DNA from: Emergomyces orientalis
Lineage: Eukaryota > Ascomycota > Eurotiomycetes > Onygenales > Ajellomycetaceae
Length of the DNA: 64,000 nucleotides
Direction: 5' to 3'
Assembly: GCA_002110485.1 (NCBI GenBank)
Contig: MOWL01000067.1
Span: 2,728,001 to 2,792,000, forward strand
Below, piece after piece: positions 58,134-64,000 of this stretch; position 1 is the first letter of the stretch; every line of letters starts with the position of its first letter. A model generated the notes under the pieces. The model was not told the DNA's origin, ran no database searches, and saw nothing but the letters and a program-made list of their open reading frames with translations. The position numbers and the translations under genes were made by a program.

Positions 58134-58532
58134 TTATTATTATTATTATTCTTCAATTATAGATATATGCAGTCAGAGACTATGATATCTACCTGAGACT
58201 CAAAGAGTCTCAGGATTTTTCTAACTTTAACACTAATTACTATACATTTTTTCTTCAAACAAATAGCACTTGCAATACTTGAATTCCAGCCCAGAATAGT
58301 CAGCAAATTGATTTTTCTTTTTTTATTTATTTATTTATAAATATCTTTGAAGATTATTTATATTCTCTTTTTTTCATATAATTTTCAAGTGATTACAAAG
58401 AAAATAAATTAATGATAGACAAAATAACTCATGACATGAATACAAAGGAAATAAAAGACAGACTCTAACACAAAAGAAATAGTGAGATATTATATAATAT
58501 CTAGCAGTTTTTATAAAGAATATTTCAGATTC

Positions 58533-61500
58533 TCATTCATTTATATTTTCATCTTTGAAATAGAATTGATTTCTAGTAGCTATTTGAGTTTCATTGAGAA
58601 AATCAATTAAATATTGACTGCCTATTTCAGTTGAAAATAGTAGTTTCATATTCATTTCTCTCAGCTTATATTTATATCTCAGTTCAGCTCTAAGTTCTTG
58701 ATTTAATGAGCAATTCATTAAGATATGTTCTGGGTCTTCAAGAGAGTCACAATATTCACAATTTTCACTTTCAATATCAGATATTCTTTTCAAATAAGAT
58801 TTGAAATAGCCATGACCTAGTTTCAATTGAATGATTGAGGAGAAAAGCTTCTTCTTGCACTTAATAGAGCATGATTTCCATTTAGGTTTAGTTTCAAATC
58901 TAAGATAGTGAGGACTTTTTCTTTGTTTTTCCCATATTTTATGCCATTTTTCTAAGCAATTCTCTTTTATCTTTCTTTTAATAAAAGACCATGAAACTAT
59001 TTTTGAACTTGCAATATTTAGTTCTGTTCCTTTCTTTGCTGCTTCATCAGCAAGCTCATTTCCATGTATATTTATATGAGCAGGAACCCAGCTCAGATAT
59101 ATCTTTGTCTTATATTTTAATTGAATTCTTTTGCATATCTTTAGAATTACTTCTATATTCATTTGACCATTATGAATTTCATTTTTTTGAATTCTTTTCA
59201 AAGCTGCTTGACTATCTGAAAAAATCCATGCTTCTTTCATATCTTTTCTTTTTGAAGCTTTTATTTCTATCAGTTTAAAAGCTTTCATAATAGCATATAA
59301 TTCAGCATCAAATACTTCACATTCATTTCCAATATTCCATGAATCTGATGTATATTTGTAATTATCTTCTGTATATGCTATTCCAGCTCCTAGGCCTTTA
59401 TTTTCATTCATTGAACCATCTGAATAGATTAGAATTGACTTTTTAAAATCAATTTTCTCTATTATTCTTCTATGATTCTCAGCTTCTTCTGGTTTTGATA
59501 ATGCGCTTATTTCAATTGAAATCATTGAGCCTAGTTTTTCTTTCCATGGATATAGCTTTTTGTGTTCAATCTTTTCAATATTTAATGAGGAGAACTCATT
59601 TTTAATCATTGAGCATACTCTATATAGTTGAGAAGGGATTTTTTTTCTATTTCTCTCATTTTCTTGATTTTCTTGACTTTCATTCCAATCTAGATATCTA
59701 TTCCAATCTAGATATCTATTCCAATCTAAGTCATTTCCAGATTGAATTGGAGGATAAGATGTAGATATTCTTTTTCTAATTGAATGAATATCTGGCATTT
59801 TCATGATTCTCAGTGCATAATTCTTGCATATCTTCTCAAATCTTATTTCAGGAGGTGATATAGAAGCTTCTATTTCCATAGCTCTACATGGAGAGGTTTT
59901 GAAAGCTCCCAGAATTCTTCTTAAAGCTGTATTCTGCAATTTTTGAAACTTATCTATGAAGTGTTTCTGGTTCTTCCACCATATCTGAACACCATAATCA
60001 GAAATAGATGCTATACATGCAATGTATAGCTGTCTCATAGCTTGAAATGATAAACCCCTTTCAGTATTAGAAAGTTGTATTATACTATTTAAAACTCTTT
60101 CAGCTTGAGCCATTCTTTTTTGAATATGAGATTTAAAATTGAGTTTTGAATCCAGCCAGATTCCTAGCCATCTTACAACTGATTTAGGCTTTATTTCTTG
60201 ATTTAATAGATTTAAACTTATTTCCTTTTCATATCTTTTTGGAAAAAAGTGAATTAATTCAGTTTTTTCCATATCAAATTGAATTAGGTTTAAATCTCCT
60301 CTATTAAATATCTCTTGCGCAGCTTTTTCAATATTTTCACAATTTTCTTTTATTGTTCTTGAGCTGAAAATCAGATCTATATCATCAACATAGCTAGAAG
60401 ATCTCACTATCTCCATTTCTCTATCTTTGAATAGATTTTTTGTATATATAGCAAATAGAATTGGTGAGACTGGAGACCCCTGAGGAACTCCTATTTCAAT
60501 TTCAGTAATATCTTGCTTTAATGAGTCAAAAAGTAGTTGAATATATCTTTTTGACATAAAACATATAACCCACTTTATTAATGCTTTTGGTAGTTTCATC
60601 TCTTGAAGAATAATTATTAGCTTATTCTTTGAAACATGATCAAAAGCACCTTTTATATCAATAAAAGCAGCTGTTGTAACTAAGCCTTCATTTTTTGCCA
60701 TTTGAATATCATGAATTATTGATAAAACTGTATCTATTGCAGAATTCTGTTTTCTGCCACCCATTTGATCATTATATAATAAATCAGTGATTGAGCCTAG
60801 ATATGATAATCTTGTTGCTATTATTTTTTCAAGAATTTTTCCCAAGCAATTCAAAAGTGATATAATTCTATAAGACTTTGGCATAGTAGCTTTTCTATTT
60901 GGTTTTGCAAGAACTATACCAGTTGCTTGTCTCCAGCATTCAGGGTGATACCCATTCTTCATTAGTTGAGAGAATAATTCAAATAATTCATTTTTCAGAG
61001 AATGAAAGACTTTTTGAATGATTAAATGATTTATAGTATCAGGTCCTGCAGCTGTTTTTGTAGAACTTGTAAAAACAGCAGTTTCAAGTTCATTTCTAGA
61101 TAGATCTGGCCAAGCCCATCTTGAATCTTCAATATATTCACATATTGAACTATATTGTTCAGATTGAGGTGGTTTTTGAAATAGAATTTTCATAAAAGCC
61201 TGACATTTTTGTTCAAAAGAATGAGCAATATATTCCTCATTTTCTATTTTATATTTTAGAGATGGAAGCTTTGCAACAGATTTAGACTTTGTATATTTAA
61301 AAGCTTTAAATATTTCTTTTCCCTGTGCATTCTCAAGAAATTTATTCCAGCAGCTAGTTTTAGCTTTTTTAATTAATGTGAAATATTCATTTCTTATTCT
61401 TTTATATTCTTCATAAGATATGATATTCTCTTTCCATTCTTTTTTTATTTTTGCTAGATTTTTTCTTTTTTCTGTTATTTCTTCTGACCACCAAGGTTTT

Positions 61501-62498
61501 GAGAATTCTGAGAGCTTTTTCTTTGGTATAAAGTTTTTAATGCTTTCTAATATAATTTCAGTTATTATATTAGTTCTACTTTCTAGCATTATATCTGTTA
61601 TTATTGTCTTTTCATTCCAATTTGATAATTCTTCTTTTTTTTCAAATTTTAAATCTTCAATTCTCTTATTGATTTCAGACCATTCAGCTTTTTCAAAATT
61701 ATATTGATTTGATAGTAGAGGATTCTCACATGTTTCCTTTTCATCAATTTCAATATTAAATTGAATAACTTCATGAGCAGATCCTGATGTTTCTTCTGAA
61801 TTAATAAACCAATTATAGACCTTGTTTTCAATCAAATTTTTTGATAGAAAGGTTAAGTCTATGATTGATTTCTTCATTAAGTTGTTTCTAAAGAAGGTCT
61901 GTCTATCAATTTCATTTATAATATCTAATTCATGTTGTAGAGCCCACTCTACTATTTTCTCTGATCTTATTGAATAATCACATTCAGAATTCCACCATAT
62001 ATGATGTGCATTGAAATCACCACATATAATAGCATTTTTTTCTGGACTTAAATTCAGCAGTTCTCTGTCAACTGTCCATGAATTATCATTTACCTTCAGT
62101 GATTTTTCATTATAAATATTTATCAATTGAATACTGTCAAATTGATTTCTTGTATCTATAATATCTCCAACTAGAATATCAGAATTAGATATATAATTAC
62201 TTTTTATATTGAATTGAAATCTTGATCTTTTTCTTGCATATATCACAACTCTTGCTTTTACATCTGATTTCTCTGGTAAAAAGCAGTGATAGCTTGAATG
62301 AGAAATTATAAATTGTTGTTCTATATCAAAATTTGGCTCTTGTAATAGAATGAAGTCAGTTTACTCTTCAAAGTCTATTTGTAAGCATGAATAGATAGCA
62401 TCTTTATTTCTATCAACATTGTTTTGAATAAAAGTTATTTTTGAAGCATTTTTGATAGTTTTTTTCTTCTTTTTATTATTATTTTGTGTAGTAAACAT
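58533..62498 (-). CDS. LINE-B ORF2: endonuclease - reverse transcriptase - RNase H (one nonsense codon)
   Basis: From the ATG at 62498 the frame runs 1,321 codons, interrupted only by a TAA at 62,361-62,363 (after QIDFEE); 1,237 codons are uninterrupted from 62246. The APE-type endonuclease shows LLQEPNFD, ICGDFNAHHIWWNSE and GSAHEVIQFNI. The RT shows RIISLLNCLGKILEKIIATR, IGVPQGSPVSPILFAIYTKN, and the catalytic YVDD at 60,381-60,392. The RNase H shows YSDGSMNENKGLGAGIA (59,426 leftward), FDAELYAIM, IFSDSQAAL and HGNELADEAAKKG, so all four acidic positions are present. It ends with a zinc motif, CEYCDSLEDPEHILMNC. The single TAA could be a CAA-to-TAA change. A 15-bp tandem duplication (RYLDWN repeated) lies in the RT-RNase H linker. 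Confidence 0.9.
59686..59731. repeat. 15-bp tandem repeat inside LINE-B ORF2
   Basis: Units of ATCTAGATATCTATTCCA-like sequence are repeated about two and a half times, encoding LDWNRYLDWNRYLDWN in the linker between RT and RNase H. It keeps the frame. Confidence 0.8.
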
Positions 62499-62531
62499 GT
62501 ACAAAAGGAATAAATTGAAGCTGTGTTTCTT

Positions 62532-63800
62532 TTATTCTGAATCAGGTAATAGATTATATCTATTATCTGTATTCAGAGCTGGAACTTCTACTGCTTTCAT
62601 TGAAATGAGATTTTCTTTATCTTTTCTCATTTTTATAGATGTAACAGGGTTTAAGATCTGTCTATTTTTTGAAAAAGAATTTGACTCAGAAGAAATAGAC
62701 ATTTGAGAATTTCTTCTTTTTGTAGTTTTATCTATTTTCTCTGTATTTTGAGTTTCTTTTCTCCATTTCACATCTTTACTGAAAGACTTTTTCTTGAAAA
62801 TGAAAATACAATCTTTTGAAATAGATGTGTGCTTTTCATAGCAATTACTGCATTTGATTTCAGTGTGATTGCAGATTTCACCTATTTTTCTACATGTGTT
62901 GCAAGAATGTTCATTTGTTTTGTGATCTAAAGCACAAAACTGACATTTAGAATTTCTTTTACAAGTATTTGCAAAGTGTCCATGTTTCTGACAGTTTGAG
63001 CATTGAATTTGAGATTTAATATTCTCTCTTGAATCTTTGAATTCAAATACATTCATTTTCAATCCTGCAATTACAATATACTGTCGTTTTGACTGTTCTA
63101 TTGTATTTGTAGTAATTAAAACTGAAGCATTTTGATTTCTTTGTCTTTGCTCATAAGAATTGAGCCAAATTGGGGTTTTTTTCAAAGAAATTGAATTATA
63201 TATCTCAATTTCTTCTTTCAAATTTATCATGCCTTCTTCATGATCAAAGATTTCAACTGGAATATCATGTAATACAAATTTTCCCCATTTCTCATCTTTT
63301 TCACATGAAACTTCAATAGAGAGAGCTTTTTGAACTATCTCTTTCCAGCAGTTTTCATTTTGAATTAGATATTCAGAGCTGAAATCTGGCATAGCAGTAA
63401 TTACAATTGAATTTCCCAGAAAAGAGGTTTCAATTGATGAGATAACTGGCTTGAATTCTTCATTTTGAGTTTCAAAATGAAAGTTTTGATTGATTTTGTT
63501 TCTAAGTTCAAAAATGAACTTAGAATCATTTAGAATAGATTTTTCAAAGATAGCTCTATCACTAACTTTTAAAATCAGTCTCTGTTTTTTTGATTCAAGA
63601 AATTTAATCTCTTTTTGAGCTTTTCTTTGTTCTTTTTTCTCAACTAATGAGAAAATTTTTTCTGCTTTTTTCAGCTGTTTTTCTTTTTCAATATTTTGTG
63701 AGCTATTGAGAGCTTGAGCATAGGTTTTTGTCTCATTTTCAGTGTTTTCTTTTGAAAGAGATTCAGAAGAGATTTTTTGAGATACAGATTTGAAGAAATA
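62532..63800 (-). CDS. LINE-B ORF1, gag-like zinc-knuckle protein (5' part frameshifted)
   Basis: The stop is at 62532 (NTDNRYNLLPDSE), 33 nt before the ORF2 ATG. The frame is open upstream from there to about 63,800, well past the Met at 63392, through a Lys/Glu-rich coiled region (TYAQALNSSQNIEKEKQLKK). Three zinc knuckles are visible: CSNCQKHGHFANTC (CX2CX4HX4C), CQFCALDHKTNEHSC and CSNCYEKHTSISKDC. This is the usual nucleic-acid-binding ORF1 of LINEs. Around 63,790-63,800 the frame shifts by one relative to the N-terminal part, so the reading to the window edge is in another frame. Confidence 0.85.
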   Translation of the reverse strand, partial: YFFKSVSQKISSESLSKENTENETKTYAQALNSSQNIEKEKQLKKAEKIFSLVEKKEQRKAQKEIKFLESKKQRLILKVSDRAIFEKSILNDSKFIFELRNKINQNFHFETQNEEFKPVISSIETSFLGNSIVITAMPDFSSEYLIQNENCWKEIVQKALSIEVSCEKDEKWGKFVLHDIPVEIFDHEEGMINLKEEIEIYNSISLKKTPIWLNSYEQRQRNQNASVLITTNTIEQSKRQYIVIAGLKMNVFEFKDSRENIKSQIQCSNCQKHGHFANTCKRNSKCQFCALDHKTNEHSCNTCRKIGEICNHTEIKCSNCYEKHTSISKDCIFIFKKKSFSKDVKWRKETQNTEKIDKTTKRRNSQMSISSESNSFSKNRQILNPVTSIKMRKDKENLISMKAVEVPALNTDNRYNLLPDSE

Positions 63801-64000
63801 TTAAGTTTAAACTTAATAATTTCATTCAGTTGTCTTGCTTGTGAATGCAGAATAAGAAGAATTTCTTCATTTTCTTCATACATGCACTGTTTATATAGCT
63901 CATCAGCTATTTTTTGTAGATTTTTCACTTCATCTACTTTGTGTCTGTCTATTTCTTCTTTTTTTCTTTTCTTCAAAATCTCAATTTCAGAAACAGTTTC
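63671..64000 (-). pseudogene. LINE-B ORF1 N-terminal part in a shifted frame (partial)
   Basis: Minus-strand open frame from the window edge to a stop at 63671, reading KKRKKEEIDRHKVDEVKNLQ and ADELYKQCMYEENEEILLIL, a charged coiled-coil-like start. The natural continuation is the ORF1 frame that becomes open at about 63,798, so one base has probably been gained or lost. The true start is outside the window. Confidence 0.7.

Larger units (their letters stand above)
58134..64000 (-). mobile_element. AT-rich non-LTR retrotransposon LINE-B (5' end beyond window)
   Basis: On the minus strand, from the window edge: ORF1 (gag-like), a 33-nt gap, ORF2 (endonuclease-RT-RNase H), a roughly 370-nt 3' UTR, and a tail of AATAAT-type triplets ending at 58,134, directly against LINE-A coding sequence. 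The domain order is that of RNase H-bearing fungal LINEs such as the Tad1 group; I cannot assign the clade firmly. The composition is strikingly AT-rich, and CpG is almost absent. A target duplication cannot be checked, since the 5' end lies outside the window. Confidence 0.88.

Noticed and set aside
58533..62498. LINE-B as a domesticated host gene
   Set aside because: ORF1, ORF2, the 3' tail and the nested position all fit an ordinary retrotransposon; no sign of host co-option.
1..64000. CRISPR arrays, operons, riboswitches, biosynthetic cluster
   Set aside because: No spaced direct repeats; gene structures are eukaryotic; neighbouring enzymes do not form a pathway typical of a secondary-metabolite cluster.

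Overview
This window is from a filamentous ascomycete, most likely Eurotiomycetes and probably Onygenales (Ajellomycetaceae-like); I cannot fix the species. The evidence is: short introns of about 50-300 nt with GTATGT/GTAAGT-type donors and CTAAC-like branch points, many exons per gene, clearly fungal orthologues (Pom152, Sqs1, Jjj1, Utp22, Mrpl20, Atg4, an Str2/met-7 type enzyme, a divergent H2A-H2B pair), and an abrupt switch at about 53 kb from gene-dense DNA to AT-rich retrotransposon DNA.

Bases 1-53,000 hold twenty genes, nearly all single-copy housekeeping genes. In order: the 3' part of a putative membrane glycosyltransferase-like gene (+); SMC6 (-, 13 exons); a Dug1-type M20 dipeptidase (-); mitochondrial ribosomal protein MRPL20 (-); a disordered protein of unknown function (+); cystathionine gamma-synthase (-); UTP22 (+); nucleoporin POM152 (-); a UCH37-type deubiquitinase (+); an unrecognised protein (+); an F-box/YccV protein (-); an SPX-RING E3 ligase (-); JJJ1 (+); SQS1 (-); ATG4 (+); histones H2B (-) and H2A (+) on a shared promoter; complex I LYR subunit NDUFB9 (-); KGD2 (+); and a metallo-beta-lactamase-fold lactonase-like enzyme (-). 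Exon boundaries were worked out by hand from reading-frame continuity, splice signals and family conservation. Each spliced model is an exact multiple of three and ends in one stop.

Functional themes repeat (ribosome biogenesis: UTP22, JJJ1, SQS1; mitochondria: MRPL20, NDUFB9, KGD2; ubiquitin: UCH37, F-box, SPX-RING; chromatin: SMC6, H2A, H2B; sulfur and glutathione: cystathionine gamma-synthase, DUG1). They look like the normal mixture of a fungal chromosome arm, not a cluster.

Bases about 53,100-64,000 are a retrotransposon graveyard with one younger resident. It holds a LINE-type 3' tail; a 5'-truncated Ty3/gypsy chromovirus with integrase chromodomain, polypurine tract and 3' LTR; a solo LTR of the same family with a 5-bp target duplication; a decayed LINE (LINE-A, several TGA codons and a frameshift); and, abutting and apparently inserted into it, a very AT-rich, CpG-poor, nearly intact LINE (LINE-B). 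LINE-B has a zinc-knuckle ORF1 and an endonuclease-RT-RNase H ORF2 of about 1,321 codons, and runs off the right end of the window.

The observations most worth following are: the H2A tail that ends S-L-E-L instead of the fungal S-Q-E-L damage motif; the in-frame presequence-like extension of the dipeptidase; and the contrast between decayed and nearly intact LINEs. I did not find a convincing wholly new biological system.
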